A stretch of 64,000 nt of DNA from Icerya purchasi (lineage: Eukaryota > Arthropoda > Insecta > Hemiptera > Monophlebidae). The stretch is taken from the NCBI GenBank assembly GCA_039619475.1, contig CM077115.1:417206557-417270556 (forward strand), written 5' to 3'. The position numbers and the translations under genes were made by a program. Positions 45,900-57,431 of this stretch are shown piece by piece; the stretch's first letter is position 1; each line of letters begins with the position of its first letter. The notes under the pieces are model-generated. The model was not told the origin of the DNA, did not search any database, and worked only from the letters and a program-made list of their open reading frames with translations.

Positions 45900-46262
45900 T
45901 GGGCCAGATTTAAGGGGGGGTCCCTGTCAGTGGCCCCGGGCCCTTCACTGAAAAGGGGCTACCCACTAATCACTCGAAAATTTCAGATGATTCAACGATA
46001 TATCATTCTGATTTTCATGGTGATGTTAAGTTCCGAATGCGACATACTTCGTGAATTCAATTTTGACGATCTAATTGAAACTTTCGCTATTAAAAAATCT
46101 CGATGCGCATCTCTCGTTTAGAATTAATTATTAAGAATTAATTTTATTAATTTACTGAATAAATAATAAAAAAAAAATGTGTACTTCAATTATTGGGGGG
46201 AAATTAAGGGGGACTTCAGCAATTATTGGCCCCGGGGAATTTTTGTCCTTAATCTGGCCCTG
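45900..46262. mobile_element. hAT-type MITE with perfect 8-bp target duplication
   Basis: The element is 363 bp. The right end read in reverse begins CAGGGCCAGATTAAGGAC; the left end reads TGGGCCAGATTTAAGG, lacking the first base or two. Exact 8-bp duplications ATCCTTTC flank it (45892-45899 and 46263-46270). An 8-bp duplication with CAGGGCC-type termini is the hAT hallmark. Subterminal G/C blocks (GGCCCCGGGCCC near 45931; GGCCCCGGGG near 46228) form a second, looser inverted repeat. The interior ORF at 45885-46121 crosses the element boundary and is not a gene. It needs a hAT transposase in trans. Confidence 0.87.
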
Positions 46263-46364
46263 ATCCTTTCACAGTAATAAATTCTGCATATATATATATA
46301 TATTTTTTATATGTTAATTTGTAGGATTTGCATTGGGACTTGGAATATTTTTTGATTTCCACTA

Positions 46365-47125
46365 TAATTGTGCTGGCTAATAGCCGGCAGCTTAAGCAGT
46401 ATGGCGCAAAGCATAAGTCGTCTTGAAAAGTACAGCGCTGAATATGGGCTGATAATTAATAAAGATAAGATGAAAATTATGATTATAGATAGGCAAAACG
46501 GCAATTGCCTGGAAGTTCACGATGTTAACGGTGCGGAAATTAAGATATCACAAGGTTCGATAGTAGAAAATCGAGGGCGATCTAAAGTGGAAATTAGACA
46601 CAGAACAAATATAACAAAAAGTGTTGTCATGTGTCGGCTAAAACGTATATATACATATATATCCAGCGCTATCAAAGAAAGTAAAAATAAAACTAGAGTG
46701 AATGGTCTGGTTTTCTCAGTATTTCTCTACGCCGCAGAAACATGGTCTCTACGTAAATCCGATATCGATGAAAGATAGATGCGTTAGTAATATTATACTG
46801 TTGAAGATGTATATTATGAATAACGTGGACGGACAAAAGAACGAACAGCTCGAACGAAAAGATTACCCTCGAGAGTAATTAGAAGAATACTGTGGAATAC
46901 TCTTTAGTCATCTGATAGGAGTAAATGGATTTGAGACGAGAATTCGTGAATGAAAATTAGAGGGAAAAAGAAAAAGACGTGACCGCTTTCCAACCTGATG
47001 GTGGTCAGACATGATCCGGACAGCTGTAGGAAAAAGTTGCGTAGAATGTGTTCGATTAGCGACCACAACAGAGATCAATGGCGACATCTTATACATCAGA
47101 TGGACAGATCATAATCGCAATATAT
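46365..47125 (+). pseudogene. RTE-like LINE reverse transcriptase C-terminal part
   Basis: The plus strand reads IAGSLSSMAQSISRLEKYSA, EYGLIINKDKMKIMIIDRQN, GSIVENRGRSKVEIRHRTNI, VNGLVFSVFLYAAETWSLRK, the RT palm end and thumb of RTE-type LINEs. Further on, with shifts of frame, come ENRIRE/EGKRKR-like residues and RDQWRHLIHQM (47065-47095), the C-terminal module also seen at 14815. The intact piece is an open frame of 136 codons (46368-46778) that starts mid-domain, so it is not a free-standing gene. A TATATACATATATAT insertion at about 46648-46662 lies inside it without breaking frame. No tail was recognised. Confidence 0.8.
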
Positions 47126-47430
47126 CCACGAGAGATTCACAACTCATTCATTGATTGATAACTGTGCTACCAGAAAGAACATCGCGGTGGCAGTAAATTA
47201 TTCATCTTTACTCCGGAGGGAAAGACATTAAGTAATGTGTACCTACCCAGAAGAGCTTTACAAGGATAATATTTGTAAATACTTTTAAACTTTACTTACT
47301 TTGCTGAATTATAAAATACATTGTACGGGCTTTCCTCATCTAAACTAATTTGATTGGTATAGAGTAGGGGTGTTAATATGATGCCAACATGATTGAGCGG
47401 AGATAAGTAATTAAGCCATAAAAACAGAAC
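47126..47430. other. No gene recognised
   Basis: Short unassigned stretch before the 10-bp array. Confidence 0.4.
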
Positions 47431-47616
47431 ATTTAATTACATTTATATACATTTATATACATTTATATACATTTATATACATTCATATATATTTATATAC
47501 ATTTATATACATTTATATACATTTATATACATTTATATACATTTATATACATTCATATATATTTATATACATTTATATACATTTATATACATTTATATAC
47601 ATTTATATACATATAT
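47431..47616 (+). repeat. 10-bp minisatellite (ATTTATATAC), about 18 copies, with 70-bp super-period
   Basis: ATTTATATAC repeats in perfect 10-bp phase from 47441 to 47610. Two variant units ATTCATATAT sit at 47481-47490 and 47551-47560, seven units apart, so a 70-bp block was itself duplicated. Confidence 0.97.
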
Positions 47617-50600
47617 GGAATTTGGTTAAACAATACTGATGCAAAATATGTAAGTCACAGATGAATCACCTAACTTCTCAGTATAAACAAATATTCTCAC
47701 CAGCATTTCTTCTTTATAAACTCAACCCAATTGTAGTAGCTTATGGAATTATGGCAAACAAGAACGGTGGAAATAGGAAATAATATAAAAAGCACGAAGA
47801 CTATTCGATAAAGCACAAAATTTTAAGTTTTTGAACATGCCAACTAAATGTTAGTCAGCTCCCAGTCCTAAGATTGGATAAAATGTGAAGGAAAACGTAT
47901 AACTTTTTGTTAACTTTTAAACTATAAGTAAATTATATTCTTCAAATGCTTTTTTTGAATTTTTAATACACGATAAAATGCCTCCGGTACAGCCAGTGTT
48001 AAGTAATTTCAATTTTCCTTACTGGAATCTATATTTTTATCCGAGGTAATCGAGATACTGATAATCCAGATTAGAAATTAATCTCCGATTGAAAACAGAG
48101 TATTGCTCTATTGTGTACGTCAAAATCATTTGTTATTATTACTGAAAATTTCTCTAAGGAGACCACCAGCTTTCTTTAAGGTTTATTTCAGTAGTTACTA
48201 CTCATTGTAAGTATCTGCGCTCAGCAATACCCAACGGAATACTTATGAACAGGAACACTGTTAAATAATGAAAAAAAGAATCGTTAAAATTTGTCTAAAT
48301 AACCAGAAGTTACAAAAAAACAAAAAAACACATACGCAAAAGCAAATAAACGCTGTGTTGTACAGGTCTGCCGAGGAAGCCTGTCCAATTCTTGTTAAAT
48401 GAACGCCTTTTTTTCTTTTTTTTTTTTTTTTTTTTTTGTTTTATCGTCGGTGAAAAATTAAATATCAAGCGAAAATTTAAAAACATTATAAACTGTAAAT
48501 AAGTGTTCTGGTATTAGAAGCGTACGTCAATTACACTTTCTCTTCTCAGGGGACGTTTGTGGCGTTTTTCATCATTTTATTCAATTAATTCGCGTCAGCT
48601 AGCCAGTCTGGCGATAAATTTGGATTTTCGACCATCATTCTGGGCGACAACTTCAAAAAATTAACAACGTCCTATGCGGGGATACTGGCTAGAACGTTTT
48701 ATGCCCAATTAGAAAAGTCCTATCGCCCTTGTTAACCTTGATCCTATAAAATACAGTTTGACCTTTTCTCTGCAACACTCGGCTTTCATTGACCAAAAGA
48801 ACGCGACTCCCACGTTTCCCTTGTGCGCGGGTCGTTGAACGTCGTCGCTGTATGCCATAATAGTACCAATCAATTTCTCGTTTAGAATTATTCCACAATA
48901 ATATAACAGTGTTGTAATCGCATTTAATTACCGCAGGGGGCGCTATTTTATTTTTTTATTTACTTTTTTTATTTTTCCCCCCCTTAATGAAATTTTGCGC
49001 CGATTTTTACCGATACTGTTACAACGTTTTAACGTGCTTTACGTAATTGTGTTACTACGGCGCACGCCTTCAACGCCGATTCCGGTAACTGTCGGTAGGC
49101 TGCAAACTGCCTAGTGCAATTCCGATGGCGGTAATTGTCACTAGAATTCCGCCGATTCGTATCTTTAATCTTAGTCTAAACGCAACTAGCTCGCCATTAA
49201 CTCACTTCTACCAGTAGGTAGCTTAGTTAATATCTTCTTCGGGAAACGTAATTTTCCAACTACTAAGGCGCAGCGGCCGATCGAATGTGGCGGCGAGTAG
49301 GAAGTGTTTTAAAACCAGTTACGATACAGCATCATTCCATAAAAGGAAACTCGGCTTCCGAGTGTGCGCACGTCACAAAACGAATTTTCATTCCATGAAC
49401 ACTCGCGTGGACTATTGTAAAATATTTAATAATTGAACCAGATGCGAACTGATTAATAGCTCCGACGATGAAGAAAAAGCCGTAAGCCATTCGAAAACTA
49501 TTAATAACAGCCGTTCCAGACCGTATTCGCATTTAAATGCACATCTAAGCTCCCACAAGCATGTCTTATGCAACAGACCACCCTTAAGATATTCGCGAAT
49601 AGGAGTTTAATCAACGTCTCGAGCTAAGAGCGATCCGAACAGTCAAGCGGCTGTTCGACAATTGTACACAGAGTTTCTTAGCGGTTGGAAGTATTTTAAT
49701 ATGCTTCAAGAAACGAAAGAAAAAAAGAAATCACCGAATATTTTGGAAGAGTTCGTTGTTTCGTAATGGAGCAAAATCAGCGCACAACTGTGTCGGCTAC
49801 ACATAAATAAAATCACAAAAACCGTACTATTCAGAAAAACGAATTTCAAAGCACGCCGTTTAAATCGCTTCCAAATAATTTTTCCCGTAGAAATGGGGAA
49901 ACAGAAAATCAAGCAGTACAGTCAATGCTAAAGAAGACGAAACCTTGAGGACACTGAACGTTAAACGATCTGTAACCGAGATTAAGGGGATTCTATGTAC
50001 AACTGATAAGGGTAATTCGTGTAGCAACATCAGCCGGACCACTTCTCCGAAGAGGAAAATCTACAAGAATAATTAAAAGCGCGCAAAACTGATAGTTTCC
50101 GAGGACGAGTTTACTTCTGCTGACGACGACAGCTTTAACCTAGAAATTCTGAAATAAATAATCCGCCTAACCGCTTTTCAACCTAATTGTACAATTTCCA
50201 AGTAGTACACGTGTGTCCTAATCGTCCACCGTTATAGTTGAACGCGATCAAACTACCGGAAATATGTATTGGAAAAAAAAAAAAAGCCTATCACACTGAC
50301 GTTTCAAAGACTTTTTTTAATTCTTTCACCTGACGTCAATCAATTTGGCCATCAGTTAAGATGAACTTAATTCACGCACAGAACAATATACTTTTTCAGC
50401 GAATTAATAGCGATTGTGTAGCCTGACTTCCTAAAGTTAAACACATTCAGGGGAAATAAATTTTCGCTTGTAAATTTTTCTTTTCTTTTTTTTTGTCATA
50501 GATTTTATCCTTTTACCGAACTAGTTTCGCAAGATTCATCGACTTTCCATTATCGGAAATCTGTCAAATGGCCACACACTGTACAGGCACGGATCATTTC

Positions 50601-51580
50601 TTAGACAACCTCTCGCAGATCGTACGGAGCAGGCAAGTTCTCTCACCCGCTAGCGAGCGTTCCTTTGTCTCAAAAAATTCACTCCGTCTAGTAGTTGCTC
50701 TGTCAAAGACTGCACACCGAGGTCTCCGTTATACCGTAAAAAATGAAGTCGTAATTATTCTTCGATATCACACTCGACACCGACTTTCTTCTTTCTTTAA
50801 GCTTTCCAATTCGCTCTTCGAAACGTTTTTTGATAATCCCGAAAAATCCATCTACTTTCTGACAGCTTCTCGTTTTCTTTTTATTCTTTCTTGTAGCTCG
50901 AACAAAATTAATACAGTCTGAATAATAATTCGGCACTGACTTCATAAAGAATAATATGCGCAATCAGTACTGAGCAGTCTTACAAAATATATATGCACGT
51001 ACGTAAAAAATTCGTTGACACAGGCTAAACAAATTTAAAACCGAACGCATAGTAAATTCACCTTCTTTAAAAACATACGAAAGGGTTTTAAGATCGGCGT
51101 CAATTTCGGGTAAAATTTTTAGTTGCACATTTAAGGAGAATTACGGTTTATTCCGGTGTGAAACATTATGGTAAACCGGTGTGGCATTATTACAAACTCT
51201 CGGAATTGTTTGGAATTTTTTTTTTTAGCATTTTTTAATATTGCCTGGAACTTTTTGGAATCGTCTAGAATTTTCTTGAATTTTAGCATTGCGGTGTACA
51301 GATTTCCTCAACTGACTTCCCTCCTGATTATACCACCTCTGAGACAGGTGGTCCATTCGCTTAAATTTTTTTTCGCTGTACAGGTACAAAAATACCTATA
51401 ATGTAATCCTCTGTTCCATCACACTTATCCCTTGTATCATTTTTGAAAATTAAACTCTAACCAAGTAATGTTATATGCAATATCAGCAATGAGTAACGAC
51501 TACCTCAAAAAAAGCTTCAGTATCTGAACGATTATTAATAAATAATAAACATAAAATAAAATAATAACATTGGAACAGGT
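47617..51580. other. AT-rich DNA, no gene recognised
   Basis: Includes T-runs near 48417-48437 and an inverted CTAGCCAGT/ACTGGCTAG pair (about 48599 and 48683). Open frames of 69-117 codons (48689-48898, 49706-49912, 50568-50921) have no recognisable domain. The last is the longest, but shows no family resemblance I can name. Confidence 0.45.
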
Positions 51581-51764
51581 TTAAAAATATTAAGAAATAT
51601 TAAAAAATACTACGAAATATTAAAAAATATTACAAAATATTCAAAAATATTACAAAATATTCAAAAATACTACAAAATATTAAAAAATATTACAAAATAT
51701 TCAAAAATATTAAGAAATATTACGAAATATTAAAAAACATTACAAAATATTACGAAATATTAAT
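51581..51764 (+). repeat. 10-bp array (TACAAAATAT type), about 18 units, phased A-tracts
   Basis: Units TACAAAATAT, TTCAAAATAT, TAAGAAATAT, TACGAAATAT and similar follow each other in 10-bp register from about 51581 to 51760. Each carries an A3-A6 tract at the same position, in near-helical phase. Units differ at 1-3 positions, so the array is older or less homogenised than the one at 47431. Confidence 0.95.
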
Positions 51765-54259
51765 TACTACGAATTACTGAATACAGCTGAACTATTGTTT
51801 ATTAACAAAAGAGCAAATGCATCTTAAAGTAACACAACCAGTCTAGTCGTAGCTACGTATAGACAGCGGAGAGAAGTTACCGCGGCTAACGTCAGTGGAG
51901 TTCTTCCTTCACTTTACACACCGTTTTACGGTACACGCTTTACCTATAAATAATACACTTTTGCAATGCTACACCACCTATTTTACGGTAATCGTAACGG
52001 AGCACGTTAGAGGACAATGGGCTCCCAACCAATTTATAGACACTTAAATATTAACGTTGATAATCTAAAAATACGCTGAATCCGGCCGATTGCAATAAAC
52101 GCGGTTTCAAATAATATTAGCCTCTTCGTTGAATCTTAATAGTAGCAACAAGTTTACTAATATACAGATATTCGTCAGGTGACACGGGTAATATTATAAA
52201 GTTGTTGTCGATTGAATTGCCTCTGATCAATTAGGCCGAACATCAATAAGTGCACTTAGAACCGCGCAAAAATATTTTAAAAAGTAAGTTATCGAAAACT
52301 ATAGTCGAAATAAAAATTGCTCAATTCTCCCTCTGCTGCCAACGAACTGGTCGAAAACCCTTCTCTCGCTTACATTACAATTTATTTACCCGAACGGACG
52401 TTATAAAAAAAGTGGATATCAAATACAGGGGAAAAAGATAATCTCTAGTTGTAGCATGATACGAGTGTATAGTGAAAATCATATTAAAACTAAATAGCGA
52501 GGTGAAATATATTCTCCAAGCACCTGGTTGTTTGTGTCATCGTTCATGGGACAGAGAGCTTGTCGTCTTATACATATATTTCCGTGGAATGTGCGTATTA
52601 GTTGTGAACCGCTTATTTTTTTCACTGTCTAAGATATATGCAGGCACATCTGCAGTCGGTATAGAATAAATAACAGATGCGACCACGTTCAATTTAAACC
52701 CATTAAGAAGTTTCGTTAGAAATACTATCCGCAAAAAAAAAAAGCACTAACTTTTTATTCGAATAAAATTAGTAATGGATTTCTTATTACTACGGAAAAT
52801 TTCAAAAATGTCACTAACATTCCTGCGTATAAACCTAAAAAATCTATCTTGAAAAAAATAAATGGTTGTTTACGACCTTCTGCTCCCTAAAAGAGAACTG
52901 ACTGCGCTTCCTGTCTTCAGATGGGCAGGAAAGATCAGTTTTGTGAGAATTCCAAAATTTCTGATCTTCCGGCAAATAATATTAATATACACGGGTAAAA
53001 CAAAAGCGCCGTGTGCCTGCGAATATTAAATCTAATACCCACGTGTATATACAGACATGATTCTCAAGCTGTTACCGCCGAGCGCCAAATCGTCAACAAA
53101 TGGAATTACCAGAGTAGAGAAGTAATCTTTTAAAATTAATAACAAAAATAAAAAAGGTTGAACAGGAATGGTTTAAACATTCGAAAACAGGTTATTACAC
53201 TGTTTCAACTGTGACGATATTTTACGTTATATTTTTCATCGGATTATAAATTAATTAAATATCAAGGGGTGTTGATTCGCGCGGGATTAAATTCGACACA
53301 ATGCTATGCATATCACGTACGAGTGTCACTTATGTACAGCTCTTAATTTTGTAGACGGGAATGTGCGCAGAGACCCGGCTCTAATCATGTCTCAATTAAC
53401 TTCGCAGAGGATGCTCTAGATTCATTTAAGCCATAGTAAATACGTATAAATAGCAGGACGGTGCTTTACATTACATTATTAGATGTGAAGATTTTCCCGC
53501 TATATTCTCATTATTTACTTTCTTGCGGTAAAAACACTGCAGTTACCAGTTTCATTTTAAACAATAATATAATCAGGAGCGTTCGTTGCTTTTTTATTAT
53601 TATAATATTCTTCCGTTTTTTATTTTGTCGATGCTTTTCCGGTTTTAGTTTTATGATCTTCTTTTTCTTTTTTTAAAATTAATTATCGAATTTTTGATTT
53701 ATGGCCAGTGTTACACTGTTTGCAAATGATATAGAGTGTAGATGGCTTAATATATGTTGAACCCGGTCAAAAAAAAAACATTATTATATTACCCATTAAT
53801 ATGTTCATGTTCAATTTTCATCCTTTGTAAACTCACATATATTATGTTGTTACATAATAGTCAATAGAGCATGTATAGCAATAACTTTTTTAACTCATGA
53901 AACTTCTTATGATACGTTTTAAAATTCACTCGTGATCGTAACTTAAATATTTTGATAACTTTCGATGTTTAATACTGAATTTAGATTTTATGTATACGGT
54001 TTCTGATCGTTTATTAATGATCGCCTTTTTATTGCTCGCGACCCTATGTTACATTAATTTCGTTATTGTACACGGTGATTATGGAATTTCAACTCTGGAA
54101 AAGATGAATAAAATATATTATTTTTTTGTATATGTAATTCAATTTTCAATGTTCTTTTTATTATAGAAAAATTCGTATTTCTAACGACTTTAGTTAATTT
54201 TTGAACAAACAGCGCTCTATTTGTAATAATAATTTTGCACTATAATTATATGTACGTAT
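51765..54259. other. AT-rich DNA, no gene recognised
   Basis: No coding or transposon signature found. T-rich tracts at 53590-53675; short unassigned ORFs only. Confidence 0.45.
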
Positions 54260-54545
54260 AAAAAAAGACTTCATCATATATCCGGATAAGGTATCATGGA
54301 TTTTGAAATTAAGCTTTTCATAATTATATCAAGCCTAATATGGATCTGATGAGAATAGTCGGAGCCAGTTCCGTTCTACTTGGGATCCGCCTATACTTTC
54401 TCAGATGTCCCTGATAAGACCAATATTCAATTTCAAATTGGGTATATCCCTGTGGGAGCGATTCGGATTGACTGAGCCTCACTCGGATTTATTCCAAACG
54501 TGCAGATCAATCGGAGGATTAATTCGTTTCATAGGTAATCAAAAA
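54260..54545 (-). repeat. Dispersed repeat copy 3 (SINE candidate body)
   Basis: Aligns end to end, with divergence, to copy 1 (24810-25078): shared blocks include ATATCCGGATAAGGTATCAT / ATATCCTTGATAAGGTTTCA, TGGATTTTGAAATTAAG / TGGATTGTGAAGTTAAG, and CAATTTCAAATTGGGTATA / CAATTTCAGATTAGGTATA. Both copies have the same orientation (sense on minus). The tRNA-like head of copy 1 is not recognisable here. Confidence 0.6.
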
Positions 54546-54782
54546 TTGTATACACAACATTATTCTTTTTTTATGTTGAAATATTCCCGCGTTACAAAAA
54601 ATAAAAATAAATATTCCTAGAAACGGAAATATTCTTAATTACAAATTGTCATCAACATCGCTCGGCACACTTGGAAACTGATATGATATTTAAATATTCA
54701 CTGTGTAAAGCATAAATATAAACATTTTTCATCTCGAAACAAACATTAATTATATCCATTTTTAATTACCATTGGTATATAT
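54546..54782. other. Left flank of the LTR element
   Basis: AT-rich, unassigned. It ends GGTATATAT directly before the LTR; ATATATATATAT follows the right LTR, so a 4-6 bp target duplication is compatible but low-complexity. Confidence 0.5.
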
Positions 54783-55841
54783 TGAGACGGATTCGGCAGC
54801 TGTAGCATTTTAATTACGTTTTATACGGTTTCTGATAATGCTGTCCGAGGTAGAAATTATTATTTCGATTTTTATTCATTTTATATTTCGGGTTTTTCTC
54901 GGGCAGCATAAATGACGGTGAATTGCGATCGGAGATGATATTTCGACCGAGAAGCCTGGTTATTCCGGACGCAGCCGTTCTGTCGGCTGTGTTGCGGGGG
55001 TGAACTGGCTTCGCGGGGGAAATCGCGGTCGCGTTTACCGTCGAAACGTATAAGTACGGAGCGTGTAGCTACGAGAGTCGCGAGAGAATTGGTGAAATCC
55101 CGGAAAGACAGGGTAGCAGCCGATTTGAAATACATATTAATATAAGAACGTTCTAGAAAAATCGGCGTGCGTGTTAATTGATAAGGTACGGGGTAATTTT
55201 CAGCGATCGACTATATCGTTTGGAATAGCCCACCGTGTACCGAAAAATCTTCGTTCGTGCTAGAAACGGTAAATCGATAATAAGTTTTTAATTCAGTTGT
55301 TAACGAGATCAATTCGGTAGTACACGCGAGTCGGTTGACACGAGTCGGTAATGATTCGTGGTCGTTTATATTAATCGTTGTCGGAAGAGCACGCCGTCAC
55401 GTGTATCTTTTTGAACCCTAGTCATAATTAATGTCCGTTCCGTCATTTTGACCAGTATTTTTTTGTGTAATTTGTTATATTCAAAAAATTTGTCGCATTT
55501 GTGTTTTTTTTTCATATTCAAATACACGCGTTTCATGGAAATAGGTTTCGTTATTGGACACGTGGTTACCCCGTGATATCTCCACCGGGAGAGATACCGC
55601 CATCGAACGGCGGATTTCGCGAGTCGGTTTTTTTTCTATTTTTATACATTTTTTTATTAAAAGCCTAAAGCTCTGCCAGGCCGAGCTTCCGGTAATAGCA
55701 AGCCGGTATATTTTTGCTATTGGCGCCCACTAAATAGTTTTCGGACATACATATTTTTTTTGGTATTTTTTTTTTGTTGTTATTATTTCGCTCGATCAAC
55801 TGGCGTCCGAAATTAGTGACTCCATTTTCCAATTCATATCA
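54783..55841 (+). repeat. Left (5') LTR
   Basis: TG...CA boundaries, 1059 bp. A TATAAGTA string at about 55049-55056 is a candidate TATA box, and ATTAAA at about 55655-55660 is a possible polyadenylation signal; neither is verified. Near its 3' end (55797-55815) the string CAACTGGCGTCCGAAATTA resembles the true PBS junction just beyond the LTR. An 84-codon minus-strand frame (54881-55135) recurs in the other LTR simply because the LTRs are identical. Confidence 0.95.
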
Positions 55842-55843
55842 AC

Positions 55844-55866
55844 TGGCGGCCCGAACGAACAGGGAC
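55844..55866 (+). promoter_or_regulatory. Primer-binding site resembling tRNA-Lys(UUU) complement
   Basis: Two bases after the LTR comes TGGCGGCCCGAAC followed by GAACAGGGAC. The complement of a tRNA-Lys(UUU) 3' end is matched throughout except for one extra G and a doubled GAAC. Position and sequence fit first-strand priming by tRNA-Lys; the insertions would bulge in the duplex. Confidence 0.75.
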
Positions 55867-56123
55867 ACGAATAGTCAGAAGGACGTTACCTGGAAGGAGC
55901 AGAGGACGAAGGGGAAACTGCCAAGCAAACAGATAAGCGTTTATTTTTAATATCTCCCCTCGGCCTGCTTTATATTTTATATTTTTTATCATTTTGCATA
56001 TTTTGTACGACATTAAAGTCGGTTAAAATTTTCGCGGCATATTTTATTATTATTATATATTTTTTTTTTTCTCGGTAGATAGGCCAAATAATTTAAATTT
56101 CGAACTGCGGCCCTGTTTATAAA

Positions 56124-57431
56124 ATGGAGAGCGGGGACTTAAATAGAGTGAGAACGACGAGAGGGAATTATCGGGAGGTGGAACCCATTCCCGATAATTT
56201 AAGCGAGGAGGATGAGCTGGATGAGATCCAGGACCGTCTCTCGGAGACAGGACCGGAGGGATATACCCTGCCTAGCCCCACGCGTCGAGCTTTTGAAGAC
56301 CCCGGACCATCTTTCGCGCAGGCGTCGTTTGACGAGTTAAAAAAACTTATGATTAGCCTGGCGCAACAAAGTAACGACAAATTCAATAATAAACTAGATG
56401 AAACTAACAAAAACCTAGAAGAAAACAACAAAAGTCTAAAACAAGAACTAAAAGAAGAACTAAATAATAAATTAGACGAAAATAAAAAAAGCCTAAAAGA
56501 AGATAACAAAAGCCTAAAGGAAGAACTAAATCATAATAATAAAAAAATGGAAGAAAATATGAACAACATAAATGAAAAACTAGACTACAACATTAAATAT
56601 ATACACAACAAGTTAGAGGAAAACAACGCAAATATTAATACTCGGTTGGAAGAGCAGAACACCAAATTAAACCACATAGACGAAGATCTTAAAAACAACA
56701 ACGCAACGTTGAATCAAAAAATAGATTCAATGAACAGCAAATTAAACGAAGAATTAGGGTACCCTAGATTAAACGACGTGGAGGATGGTCCTGGAACCTC
56801 GGTTGAGCCGGCGCTGGCCGAGAAGGAGGCGAATGAGGAACCAATCGAGCTCAACGTGGAGTACAAGGATAGGGACGAGAGCCTTGTGGTGAGCTGCGAG
56901 GAAGAGGGGCATAACAAGAATTTTAATAATAAACATGACGAGTTAAAAAATAATGAAAATACTAATTTTAATTGTAACGATAAGGTAAAAAATAATGATT
57001 ATGACGATAAAATTGATGATAGTAGTAATAATTTTAATAATAACAATGATAACAATGATAATAGAAGTAAGAATATCAAGAATACCGAAGATCTTATAAA
57101 CCAAATTGATGTAAAAAACGTAAAAGAGTCAACGAACAAAACTAAAACACGTCGCAAGAGGCATCGGAAAAACAAAATAGGCAAACAGGGTGGAAGAAGT
57201 AAAATAAAATTAAAATGTATAAAGAAAAAATGTGCTAAAACAAACAGAAGAAAAAACAACATTAAACCTACAAGTAAAAAATTTAAGAAGTCTAAAACCA
57301 AGTCAGAAATTAAGACCAGATTAAAGAACTTGATGCCCGTTAAGGTGAGCTATATGAACGTAAATAATCCTCGTTGGAAGGGACACGGCTCCCGTTGCGG
57401 TTTCCGGTCCTGGAAGTATCGTCGGAAATAA
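56124..57431 (+). CDS. Gag-like coiled-coil protein with basic C-terminal tail (435 aa)
   Basis: The only long intact ORF in the window. Residues 1-75: acidic, Pro/Glu-rich head (EEDELDEIQDRLSETGPEGY, SPTRRAFEDPGPS). Residues about 76-210: Leu/Asn/Lys/Glu heptad-rich coiled coil with near-repeats (NKSLKEE, NKLDEN, KKMEEN, KLEENN). Residues 211-260: acidic (EKEANEEPIELNVEYKDRDE). Residues 262-325: Asn/Asp-rich. Residues 326-435: very basic (TRRKRHRKNKIGKQGGRSKI, KKCAKTNRRKNN), ending SRCGFRSWKYRRK. No CCHC knuckle or protease is visible. Position after LTR and PBS, coiled coil and basic tail fit a Gag-type structural protein that multimerises and binds RNA; that is inference. Start: first ATG in frame, 258 nt after the PBS. 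It stays open among A-rich codons that mutate easily to stops, which suggests recent function. No close family was recognised. Confidence 0.72.
   Translation: MESGDLNRVRTTRGNYREVEPIPDNLSEEDELDEIQDRLSETGPEGYTLPSPTRRAFEDPGPSFAQASFDELKKLMISLAQQSNDKFNNKLDETNKNLEENNKSLKQELKEELNNKLDENKKSLKEDNKSLKEELNHNNKKMEENMNNINEKLDYNIKYIHNKLEENNANINTRLEEQNTKLNHIDEDLKNNNATLNQKIDSMNSKLNEELGYPRLNDVEDGPGTSVEPALAEKEANEEPIELNVEYKDRDESLVVSCEEEGHNKNFNNKHDELKNNENTNFNCNDKVKNNDYDDKIDDSSNNFNNNNDNNDNRSKNIKNTEDLINQIDVKNVKESTNKTKTRRKRHRKNKIGKQGGRSKIKLKCIKKKCAKTNRRKNNIKPTSKKFKKSKTKSEIKTRLKNLMPVKVSYMNVNNPRWKGHGSRCGFRSWKYRRK

Noticed and set aside
50568..50921. 117-codon frame
   Set aside because: No family or domain recognised; a 5' TTTT-rich context without signals. 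Not enough to call a gene.
54881..55135. 84-codon minus-strand frame, repeated at 61410-61664
   Set aside because: Both copies lie in the LTRs and are similar only because the LTRs are. No domain seen.
56168..56509. Antisense open frames inside the Gag-like ORF (also 56714-56917, 56999-57301)
   Set aside because: Shadows of the A-rich sense codons, which become Leu/Ser/Phe-rich in antisense.
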